A DNA stretch of 64,000 bases from Pholiota molesta (taxonomy: Eukaryota; Basidiomycota; Agaricomycetes; Agaricales; Strophariaceae), in contig JACGCK010000157.1 of NCBI GenBank assembly GCA_014925825.1, positions 41,276-105,275 of the forward strand, written 5' to 3'. This document shows positions 48,760 through 60,100 of this stretch, in pieces. A program made the translations under genes and the position numbers. The first letter of the stretch is position 1; each line of letters begins with the position of its first letter. A model generated the notes under the pieces. The model saw nothing but the letters and a program-made list of their open reading frames with translations, made no database searches and was not told where the DNA came from.

Positions 48760-49364
48760 TTGACTCGTTTAAATATGTGTATGTTCGAAGATGTTCAAGT
48801 TCAAGAGATAACGGAAGTCAAGTGAAGGATTCGTGATGTTAAGTAATAATCAGTTTTGTCCAAAGTTCTCATGGCCTCCTGACGATAGCGAAGTACGTAT
48901 GTGGACCAGGATAGTGAGTCAAACACTGGGAAAGTTATTGACACGATTAAGATGATATGAATCAGTTCCGTCAGGAATGGTCCTTTTGGTGGGATGCTGT
49001 GTTTCCTTCTCGAGAACGCAGAAGCTGACTATCGTAAATATTGGGGCTACGGTGGAACAAGGTGGGCTGAAGAACCATCTATCGAGTTGGACTTTGGTCC
49101 CATGGCCTCTCGGCACCTTCATTGCCTATGTACATTCCTGACTCATTGATTGCAATCGTCAGGCTTTGGCGGGTCCTTCCAGTCAGTTTGCCGTTCTATG
49201 GGCAATCTGATTTCCCTGTGGGGCACTGACCGCGCTGCGTGCTAGTATTCAGAGCTATAAAATCGACTCGATTTTTGCATTTCCCAGTACCACTGGAATC
49301 TATCTGTCTCACCTCCTGGAGCCTTGGACAAACACGCTTTCCGTAATTCAGCCTCATCTTCGAT
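48760..49364. other. intergenic spacer between hydrolase paralogs 2 and 3
   Basis: About 600 bases; a good TATA box is present at 49256-49262. Nothing else recognised. Confidence 0.5.
49256..49262 (+). promoter_or_regulatory. TATA box of hydrolase 3
   Basis: GCTATAAAATCGACTC contains a consensus TATAAAA about 105 bases upstream of the ATG at 49365. Copies 1 and 2 lack an equally clear box, so the three paralogs may be regulated differently. Confidence 0.55.
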
Positions 49365-50534
49365 ATGTCTGACTCTCGTCTTCTTGCCGGACCGATTGCG
49401 GACTGTTGCATCACAGGATTCAAGCACGAAGGCGAACCGGTCGGGAGAGTCGAAACTATCGCTGGGATAAAGACTTATGTTTCTGATCCACCAACCGAAG
49501 ACGCTACTAGTTCAGGCCCCAAGAAAGTTATCTTGTATTTCTCGGATGTGTTTGGACCGTTCTACATCAACGCCCAACTTCTGCAAGATTACTTCGCGTC
49601 TCGTGGTTTGTGTCAGGAATTCTACGTGGTGTCAGCTCATAGTTTATTCGTGGGTTCTAGGCTATCATGTCGTCGGGATCGACTATTTTTTTGGAGATTA
49701 TTTCTCGGATCATTTGGGAAAGCCTGGGTTTCAGCCCGCGGTGTGGGCGGAAGAGAAGCTAAAGGTAGCGCGAGATGAGACTCCAAGGTGGATCGAGGAA
49801 GTAAGAAAGATTTATGGTGCGTAGCTCGGTCCCTGGCTTTGTATGGCAAAAACTGATTTACACTAATGTTAATGATGGTGTGCTATAGGCGAAGATGCGA
49901 AGTATTGCTCAATAGGTCTGTGGCATTTTGGTCGGCTCTGTTGGTTTTTAATACTGAACCACGGTAGGTTACTGCTTCGGCGGTCCATTCACTATTGAGC
50001 TCGCCGCAACCGACAAAGTTGTTGCAGGTATGTGTTCCTACATCCTAAAAGAAGTTGCCAGTAATCGTTAATCACCTGTCGTTGAGCTGGATTCGTATGT
50101 CCAGTTTGGGTGACTGAGGATCATTTCCACAACATCAAGAGTGAGCTTTGTTCTCATATCAATATCTTTCATTCTAATCGAGTGATATCAGGACCCTTCC
50201 TGCTTTCGTGCTCTGGTAAGTAATTGTAATCATCACAAATCGTGTTACATATTGCTCACATATTTGCATAGAACACGATGTCACTTTTCCCACTGCACAG
50301 CGCCACAAAGCAGAAGCGATCCTGGCAGAGATCAAGGCGACGTATCACGTTCAAGTCTTCTCAGGAGTGGAACACGGATTTGCGAGTCGAGGAGATATAA
50401 GCATCGAAAATATACGTAAGGAGTCAAGTTGTGCTTGTTGAAGTTCATACACTTGATCATCGTTCTTTGTTCAAGGTTGGACCCGGGAACAATCGGCCCA
50501 AGGCATCATTACTTGGTTCAATAGATTTACTTAG
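49365..50534 (+). CDS. dienelactone hydrolase family protein 3, diverged paralog
   Basis: Third tandem paralog. It starts MSDSRLLAGPIADCCITGFK, with GRVETIAGIKTYVSDPP, FSDVFGPFYINAQLLQDYFA, GYHVVGIDYFFGDYFSDHLG and TPRWIEEVRKIYG. The triad residues are in GYCFGGPFTIELAATDKVVA (Cys), EHDVTFPTAQRHKAEAILAE (Asp) and HVQVFSGVEHGFASRGDISI (His). It ends GIITWFNRFT at 50532-50534. The exon after the Cys elbow can be spliced at two in-frame acceptors 18 bases apart (exon from 50087 or 50105). The first gives AGFVCPVWVTEDHF where copies 1 and 2 have AAFAHPA; the second drops that segment. The His-Pro of the paralogs becomes Cys-Pro. Enzyme activity is likely but substrate use may differ. Confidence 0.86.
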
Positions 50535-53500
50535 TTCTGTGTAACGGGAGCCAGATCTGCTCGCTTCGGAATTCATAGCAAAAGGGATGATTAATTCTGC
50601 AGATAGTTAGCCATAATATGCTGTTAGAGATTCGCGGCGTTGATGGCTATAGCATTCTCAGTCTCCACCGCACGCATATATGGAGTATACTCTACAATGC
50701 GAGCACAGAGGGTGTCCAAAAGATCCTCGGATATCAATGTTGGATACATTGGCACTATGGCGAACAGCAGCTCCAAGACAGTCTGCGATCTGGTAATTTC
50801 TAAATTCTGGTCGGGGAAGGGCGGCAGTGGGCTGAAAATTCTAGAGTTTGGGCTTTACAGTAAATACATCTGATGATACAAAGAAAAATGGCGTAGTGCG
50901 TCTGTCAAGGATATGCGTACGTATATCAAACATATATATATGCGTCGTTCCAATCCTCTCTGCCATCACATGGTCTGTGCAAGTGTCCGCGTTGTCAGTG
51001 GTCACACCCAGAGAGAAATCCAGATCACGGTGTACAACAAGATATAACATCATCTCGCATGTTGTGATTTGTTGTACGATCCGTTTGTGGAGGCCAACGA
51101 TTAGATTGGAATTCTCATCCTGTCAAACGACATCTAACGGTATCTCGCACTCTGAGGGAGGGGGAATATAATCACATTCATCTCTATATAACCACAGTAA
51201 ACAAATCTAATATCTAGCAAACTACAGTACCATCTAACCATATTCGAACCGTAGCCGGAATCTCTTCACACCCAGCAATCCCAAAGCGATCCCGCCGTTA
51301 CCCGATTCAAATTAAGGCCAGTCCAAAGCATCGCCGCCATCGCATGCCGCAAGTCTACCAAAAATAGTACCGTGGTTAGTTGATACACAATATAATATGA
51401 GTATTATGACTGTATAAGTGACATACCATGTCGGAAATGACACTATCGGAAAACTGTTTGTGACCTTCGTACTTGGATCAAATATCTTCGAATGAAAGAA
51501 AGATTGAGAGTTAGTGAAGGTGCATTAAACATGGTACTGGAATGGAGGAACAATTCAACGAACCTGTTCTTTGCTCCTTAGCCATTGAATTCCTCACTTC
51601 TTGTGGTAAATGATTCAGGTCGTTGAGGAGCACTGTTATGAATTCAAGCAGAAAGGTACTCTTAGCAGTTGAGTTGAATGACTTACAATGAGTTTTCGAC
51701 CGAAATTGTTGGCATTGCGGCCCATGGTCAAATCCCCTGCCAGCCCGTCTCACTGAAGGTCAAGTGTGAGCAGATTGACCGCATATATGCATCCGAGACA
51801 TACCTTAGCCTTTTAAATAGACCGTGGGCACCCAGAATGCATCTTATGGCGATCCATATGTCTTGTGTCCAGGCCAATATGAGGTTTGTTAATCGTTTGT
51901 GTCGTATCATGGGCGCCAAAACTTGAAAGTGAGCGCATATATTAGAGTTGTGGCAGCGGAGAATTACGTACCATAAGATCTTCGTCATTATGCCAGCTAG
52001 AGAGATTCTGTGACCTGAAAAATTCCCTGCTGGGTCGCGATATTGGCAGTATGAGTTAGTCTAGGGGCTAGGGCGCATGCACTGGCAGTTGATATGCAGG
52101 GCAAGTATCCAAGTAGCTGTCAGATGTTTGGTTTCGTACATTTCGTCAACGAGTTCATAGCTTTCTTGTTAGATTGGGAAGAGCACGTAAGAGGTCGGAA
52201 CATGGTGGTAAGAGGAAAGAGTGTATGTGCAAGTTCACGCGACGCGACTTCGAGGGGACGCGCGGCATATGAGTTTCATCACGTGACCAAGACAAGACAT
52301 GAAATTTCAAATAGAGGACAGAACAAGGACAGAATTACACAAGTTCAATCTATACCGAGTTTTGTGTGATCGTAGAGACTAGGGCTAGGAGTACAAATGG
52401 GATGAGGCTATGGTGGAATGCAGTTGGACGTGGCTGGACAAATATTCGAGAGCCTCTCATAGGCAATTGGAAATTGTGCGATAAGGTTGGATCACGTTGG
52501 ATCAGTCGAATATAGTTCGATGCCGTTCTATACGGTGAACTGCATTTCTCACTGGGGTCACATAGCACAATTTCTTCTACATTGTCTCTTTCTTCTCGCC
52601 ACAACGATGCTTCCTCCCTCCCCGTCGTTTGCCTCCGAAACTAAGACGATGGTGGTCATGTTGAGCGGTGAGCAAAAACTAAAATCTACTCTAGGAGGCA
52701 TATATGCTCTATTTGAGGTTCTGTTTGTCCGACGCCTTCTCAGCTTGGGACGATTTCAGTTCGTCGATGCGTGTGTTTACCACTTCCACAGAAAATAGGC
52801 GCCGAAATTCAAGCTAAAAGGGTATCCAAAACTTGAATACTAGCCATGGTATGTACAATATGTCTGTGCCTCCAGCGCAACTACACAACTCTCACTATTA
52901 TGCACGTTTTGTTTACTTTCACTGACGAAAGTTGAAACAAGATCACCATATATCAGGATTTCAGACAAGGCAACATGCACGTTCCGATCGCCCAAAAACT
53001 AGTGTTCACTAGATTGCAGTCGTCGAACTCAACCCCTCGCTTTCATCCATTCGCATTTCGTTTGCACCTCTCCGACTTCGCGGCGCTACTCGCAAAATCG
53101 TCCCCAATGCAGTGATTGTATAGCTCAAAATATCCACGATGGATATTGTAACGTCAACACACGGCCACTATCGATATCGGTCATCGAACAGCGCCCAGAC
53201 CTCGAGATCAGCGCCGGTTGGGCTTTCAACGCGTCGATGACGGAGACGACGAGGGCGCGTATGGCTTCGTCTGGCGAACCATTCCAAGCACTCCGCGTAT
53301 TCAGAGTCTATCGTCGCAATGCGTTCTAAAGCGCCGAGGTTCGTCTATGAACCCATCCATGACAATTATCGGACTGGTCTCAAACCATACACGGAATGCA
53401 AACCCACGACGCGTCGCTTACCTGTCATTTATGACCGCGGACTTTGCTCACGACGCGTCCACCGCGACGCGTTATTGACACCCGTTTGTCCCCAGGGCAT

Positions 53501-54184
53501 CACCATGTTGACTCGGCGCCGCCCGCCCATTAATTAAAGACCCAAATGCAGCAATTGTGTCCGAGAATCCGAGTAAAACGCGCGCCTCGAGGCGTATCAC
53601 GGTCACGTGCGGATAGTTGAACTTCATTCCCCCTGCACCGCCTTTCTCCTTGTTCTCTCTCGTCGTCCCGAACGTAGACCGTCCCCCTAGCCTCGATTTC
53701 CGTCTTCCACGCTACCATCGCCGCTCTCAACCCACTTCGCTGTGGTGCTAGGGCTGGTAGAGTTTGAAGAGGAAGAAAGTGCTTCGCAAGGTGTGTGGTT
53801 TTCATCGATAGGTGAGTTGGTCATTGAGCTCGATGGTGGGAAGAGATGGGCGCTGAATGTGATCCCTTTCTGCTGTGCTAGAGTCCCTTAGAAATCTAAG
53901 ATATCAAAAGTCCAAGCAATTAACGCGTTTCTAGTAACGAGTCTTGCCCGACGCACTGACACGGACCCCGACACGTTTTACGGTTCACGCATTTCAACAG
54001 CCATATACATTCAACCATCATCACGATAGCTTTCTACGACACGCACAAGTTCACGTTAGCAACAATCCAATCCGACACAATTACCAACACAAACCAACTC
54101 AACACACCCAACAACACACGACACGACATTCACGAAACGAAACACACGAACACGAACAAGAACACACGATACTCACCACGAACG
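50535..54184. other. long intergenic region with ACGCGT cluster and AC-rich leader
   Basis: About 3.65 kb without a supported gene. The minus strand at 51200-52000 has short open pieces with plausible splice signals but no family match. ACGCGT sites cluster at 53228-53470. From about 53960 to 54184 the plus strand becomes very rich in A and C (CACA/AACA runs) and poor in G, consistent with the 5' leader of the large gene that follows. A CACGTG-like E-box (TCACGTGCGG) is near 53604. Confidence 0.55.
53228..53470 (+). promoter_or_regulatory. cluster of four ACGCGT elements
   Basis: ACGCGT occurs at about 53230, 53410, 53452 and 53467, three of them as GACGCGT within 65 bases. This hexamer is the MluI cell-cycle box of yeasts. 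The cluster lies 700-950 bases upstream of the large gene's ATG; function is inferred only from motif and density. Confidence 0.4.
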
Positions 54185-57100
54185 ATGATACGCAGCACCA
54201 ACACCGCCCGCCCCCAGACCCAAACACCGCACTCCAACCCCTCTAACATTCCCTCCATCCGCCTCATCTCCGCAACCCCCTCCGCTGCCGGCTCCTCCGC
54301 AGACGGCAGCATGGACGCATCCCAGACGTACAACCGCTCCCTCGAGGATGCATGGGCTGCATTGGCCCCCAGCGCGCTGGCACCTAAGGCGCCCACTGCC
54401 GAGCCCCGCAAGCGCCTCGTCCCGAAGAAGAGCAAGCTCAGCCTGCTTGGCATGGGCATCGGGATCGGCTCCTCCGCTTCCGCAGCAAAGGAGCGCGCAC
54501 GCGACTTCTCTGACATTACGCGCCGTATTGGCGCAGATCTATCTGCGGCGGGCGGGTTCGAGATTTATGTGGACCCTGAGGCTGGCGACGAGCTCGGCGA
54601 GGTGGTCGTGGTCAAGAAGAAGAAGTCGAGGGCGGCGCTAGATGGGATGGCCTGGGGCGCGAAGGAGGTGACGAATGTGCCGAAGGCGCCCAGAGAGAGC
54701 AAGGAAGGAAAAGACGGGAAGGGAGGCCTCTTGAAGGTGAAGACGGAGGAGGGCCAGAAGTGGTGGAGCATTGGCCGCGGGAGGAAGGACTCAAAGGAGG
54801 AGAAGAAGGACAAAGAGAACAAGATAAGTCACAAACGTATGTGGTCCATTTTCTACCCGACCGAATCTGAGCTCATGGCGTCTGTTCTAGCCATCGAATA
54901 TATACGCGACCCTCAACCACGTTCGAAGAGTTTGTCACTCGCCTTTCGTTGTGTGATATAAGTGCTGATTTCAGCGTATTTTCTTCCACAGCCCCAGACC
55001 TTTTCAAATCAAGCAAAGACACCAGAGCGCGTTTCAATTCTCTCGACTCAGGTATCCTCCTCAACGGTCCGATCAACATGGGCCCAGCCCACCCTTCTGA
55101 AGAACGCTTCCCGTCCTCCGGCAGCACTGAGCCTTCGCCCGTTGCGTCTACTTTCGCGCGCGCGCCCACAACGAGCACCATGTCGCGCTCGGCCACGCCT
55201 ACCACCTTCTCGCGCTCTGCGATGCCCACCGCCTCGGGCCTGCTCGCGCCGCCTGCTACGCTCGGCGTGCCGGGCCAACAGGGTGGTGCGCAAGGCTCGA
55301 TCGCGCTGCGTGCGATGCGCTCTGTGCGTTCGCTGGCACGCATTGGCAGCTGGGCGCAGCTCAAGAACATGCCTGCTCCTGGGCCGGAGGATGTCGAAGT
55401 CGAAGTGGCCAAAGAGGAGAAAAAGGAGAAGGGCGACAAGAAGAAGAAGAAGAAATCGAAGGAAGACAAGGAGAATGGTGTCCAAGAGGGTAAGGAGAAG
55501 GAGAAGAAGGACAAGAAGAAAAAATCGGTGAAGAAGGACAAGTCCGGCGAGAAGGAGAAAGAAAAGGAAAAGGAAAAGGAAAAGGAGAAGGCGCAAAACA
55601 CCATCCGCCTCTCCTCGTCCTCCTTCGAAGCTGGGGCCCTCACTTCGTCTCCCGGACCCGCTCCAGCCGCTGCACCATCCCAAGCAGCGACAGCGCAGAC
55701 GCTCGGACCAAAGAAACACAGCATCCTTGGCTTGGGCTTGCCCTCCTCGCTGCGCCTGCCCTCCGTATCTGCAGCGCGCGTCACTTCCACCGCGTCCTCT
55801 GCCTCATCCAATGCGGGGATCGCGATAAGCAATATCAGTGCCCCGCAGCGGCTCAGCGCGGACTACGCGAAGGGCCGCGCCTCACTCACCAGCGTCGGCA
55901 GCGTGCGGCCCGCGTCGCAGATGTCGGCCGCCTCCTCCGCGGGCTCGTCGCTCCGCCCTTTGAGCACGACGAGCAGCGTCAGCCGCAGCTCCCGCAGCTC
56001 GGCAGGGAGTGTGCGCTGGGACGAGGAGGGGCTGGAGACGGTGCGGGAGCAGCGCAGGCAGGAGAGGGCGGAGGCGGCGGGCCGGGACGAGAAGACGGAG
56101 AGGAGGACGAGTCGCGAGAGTAAGCATAGTGCAGAGGGAAGGAGGCGCACGCCGTTGACGGCGGTGTTCCCTGAGGTGCAGGGCGAGGGCGGGATGGAGA
56201 TAGGGGTCGATGGAAGGGAACGGAGGGCGAGTTATCCGATTTTGACGATCGAGGAGGCGACGGCGGATGGGCATGGAGCGGTGGATGATGATGAGATATT
56301 GCTGGAGGACGACGATAGTGGGATGCAGGAAGCTGAAAGTCAGGAGGAGGTGGTGCCGTCGCCGGCGGCGACGCCCGTGAAAAAAGCACGGAAGCGCCCG
56401 CTGAGCGAGCAGCTCCTCGGGAAGAGCCGGCCAAAGCCTATGTACGAGGATGAAGAAGGTGCGTTATTTGATTTACTTTTCTGTTTTTATTTCATTTGAT
56501 CATTTACTGATGTGATTTGTATTGCAGGCGTGCTATCGATCCTTGACGCCGCAACCAATGACCTTGCACTTTTGATCAACAACCTCGATCTGCAGGCGAC
56601 GCCTAGCACGCCTGGCGACCTCACCCCCTTCCGACCCTCTCCTTCAACTGACGCCACTCCGAGCGATGCCAGCCAGTCGCAATCTCAGACACCCACGCTC
56701 TCGCACAAGAAGGCCAAGAAGAACGTCGTGGACAGCCCGCTGAGGACATTGAGGAAGAACCAGCTCGCCGCGGTATCGAGTGTCAGCTCGCTGCGCCCCT
56801 ATGCTCAGTCGCGAGGTTACACGAAGCAGTCTACTGGGTCAGGTCCGCTTGGGCTTCTGCCTGCTGCTCCCATCGAGGCGACGCGTCCGCTCGCTGTCAA
56901 GAGCGCGATCAACAAGGGCTCCAACACCAACGTCAATGCTAACGCCAACGCCGCGCTCATCTCGCAGCAAATTGCACCCTGGGCAACGCTCCTCCAAGGC
57001 CTTTCGCCCGTGCGCGAGAAGGTGCGCGCGATCAATGCCAAGGCCACGCCATCGCCAACGAATGCGAGCTTTTCTACGTCAGTTTCGTCTGCGACCTCCA

Positions 57101-60100
57101 GCACGTTCCGCCCTGGTCATAAGCGCACCATGACGCCTGCCCCGGAACCGGAGCCCGAGCCCGTATTCCAGCCGCTTCGCCCTGCGCGCTCCAAGCTCGT
57201 CTTCCCCAAGCCTAAGGCGAGTGGGCTGTTTAAGAAGGCTCCTGCGGCTTTTGTGGAAGAGAAGGCAAACGCGGATGACGATACCATGGACATCGACGAG
57301 CTCGAAATCGGCCGCGGCGCGCTGACGCCTGTTTTCAAGCGCATCCACGAGGAGGAACAGGAGCGCGAGCGCAAGAAATCGCGCAGCTCGCTCCTCCCGC
57401 CGTTGGACCTCGTGTCCAGCCGTTCGCCCCGTGGCTCGCATGGTTCCAGCCGCCATAGCTATGGCAGTCGTCGCAGTCGCGGCAGTGCGGAGTCGCGCGC
57501 GCCAATTACTCGCGAGGCAAGGCGCGTGCTGGGCTTGTCGGGTACCATGGGCGGGTCGGATGTGTCGATGTACGCTGGCCCCGAGCCGGATGCGTCTGAC
57601 CCAGACTCGGACGTGCCTGATGAGCTGCGGTACATCCTCAGGGCGCAGGAACGCGACGACGAAGTGTCGGTGTATGACGAGCGCGAAGACAGTATTATGG
57701 GCCACGGAGAGGAGCAGCGCGAAGCAGAGGAAGAAGATGACCATGGCATGGATATCGACGCCCCGCGTCCTTCGTTCGACGGCCCCCGCGCATCCCACTT
57801 CCCGTCTTCCGTGCAGCGCTTATTACCGACGATGACGAGCCGAGCCGTGCCATTTCCGAGAGCCCGATGTCGGATGACAGTAATACCAAGGCATCTTTCG
57901 ACTGGACAGGCGAGCTCCACTCGCTCAACGCATCAGGGGCCTCAGATCGCCGCAGCTTCGTCGAGCAACTCGAGCACGCGTTCCGCACCCCTGCGAAAGT
58001 GGATCTGCGGTATGCATTCGCTGATGCGCTCCAGGTGCCGGTGCCTGCACTCCCTATCCCGCCTGTGCCGCGCGTGCGCACTGCGGTGGCGGTTCATGCG
58101 GACGAGAGTACCAGCAGCATGGGCGAGGAGGATGAGGAGTGTGGGGATTATGATTCAGGAGCACTGGAGGGTGTTGTGGACTTGGGCAATGGGAGTAGTG
58201 GAGTTTTATTGGAGGGCTGTCAGGAAGGAGAGAGGCTAGTAGATGTGGGGATGCCAACCATCGCATTCAGCATGTATGAGGATACCACAGGAGCGGAGAA
58301 AGAGGCGTCCATGCAGGAAAGCCAGAGCCGCTCTCGCTTTGACATGTTTTCCGGCGGAGAGGCGGAACGCATCGTTGATGTCGCGGAGCCCTCTATGTTC
58401 GCGGACGGCGTGGATAGTCGCGACAGCGCCCCGAGCTACGAAGACCCTACCGAGGATAGTATTTTCAATCGCAGCACCTCGTCCACGGGATCTAAGCGAC
58501 CTTCGGAAGGAAAACTCGATACATCGTTCAGGTTTGGGGGGCTACCGCGCGAGGAGTCATCTGCAGAGATGGAGGGTAAAGAGAAGAATAGGCCTCTAAC
58601 CCTCTCGGATATCATCCCACCTCCCTCTCACGCCCGTGCGCTCTCCGAATGCTCTGTGGAAGACAATAGCTCGGTCCTCAGGGAAATTGACATGCTGATC
58701 AACATTCCGTTTGCCCGTATCGCACCCATTGTTTCCGCTCCCACTGGCGCCGCCTCGCAAATGCAAAACCCAGACCGCAAGCAACACCACGTGCAGGAGA
58801 AAGCAGTCAACCGCCGTAGCATTTACAAGGGACCCTCACGCCCGACTTCTGGCATCAGCTTCACCGGTTTCAGCGACTCGTTCGAGGAGGCGCGGCGCAA
58901 CTTCGAATTCACTTCTGAACGACCTGCATTTTACCCGCCTCGCGCCACTGCACATGCGCGTAACGCCTCCCGTAATGGACGCCGCGCTGCCCGCCACGCG
59001 AAGATGGAGTCCGTGTTCAGTATTGCATCTGTGTCCTCATACGGGCACGTTATCCGTGCTGGCTCGAGCGATCCCTTCCAGTACGCCACGGATATGCCGC
59101 GCCTTAGCGAGCGTCCGAGTGCGGAAAATCTCTCCACTATCATGAGTGACCTCGAGGACACCTTCGCATTCCGGCGCCCGGTTGGAGAGGGTGCAGTCAT
59201 CCCGGAGAGCTTGAGGTATTTCGGTGCTGCAGCTGGACGAAGAAGGGAGCGCGTAGCGAGTGATGCAAGTACCTTTTCATTCCATGCACCACTGCCCTCC
59301 TTGGCGCGTGGCCAGCACAGGCGCCGCGAGTCGAACATGTCGGTCTCATCCATTGCACCTCCGATCAGCCTTTACACGCGCGCGTACCCGCACGGCGCTG
59401 GCCATCGCAGGAACGATTCGACTGCCAGCAACAGCTCTATGGGGCACTCGTACTCCTATTCTTATTCGTATGCGCGTCACAGCCAAGCTTGGGGCCTAAA
59501 GCACCGCAGGGACATGTCGATCGATTCGGTCTCAATGGGCAGTGAGTTCTCCGCTGCGTACATAGGGCGCCCGGGCGTTGGCGATAAGATGTTCGACCGT
59601 CCTGGCATAGGAGACAAAATGTTCGATGCGCAGGGCGATTTCGGGCCGTTGACATCAATCACTGCATCACCTCCAGAAAGCACAACGCGCTCAACATTCA
59701 GTCGTGTCCAGGAGCACCACCACCTTGATGTCGAGGTAACAGAGGCCTACGATTCGCTGCCCTACGACTCGATCATGGACGAGGAACGCAGGTATGATGA
59801 CGATGGAGAGGATTCGCTGTTCGAGAAGACGGGCTGGGAAGCGCATAGGGAGAGTATCGAATCAGATGAGGTGTTTGGTGACTACCCTCGTGCGCAACAT
59901 GTCGTTGACGCTGGTGGAAATCGCCTTCGACCGCCCCTGATTCAGAGCCATAGGTGGTCTATGTACACGGCCGATAACACTGGTGTGCTTTATGGCTCAG
60001 ACAAGTCGGCAGTGATCGGCGAAGAAGATACGATGCTCAGTGTAAGCATTTTTATCGTTTTATGGAGAACCTACTAATATTTATTGGTATAGATGCTCGG

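Noticed and set aside
50020..50110. Deletion of the FAHPA segment in hydrolase copy 3
   Set aside because: It seemed missing with the acceptor at 50104, but an in-frame acceptor at 50086 restores a homologous segment (GFVCPV). Reported as alternative splicing and substitution instead.
54873..55832. Long antisense open frame (319 codons) opposite the giant gene
   Set aside because: Its Phe/Ser-rich text is the mirror of the Lys/Glu tract on the sense strand. It has no domain and is explained by GC-biased third positions.
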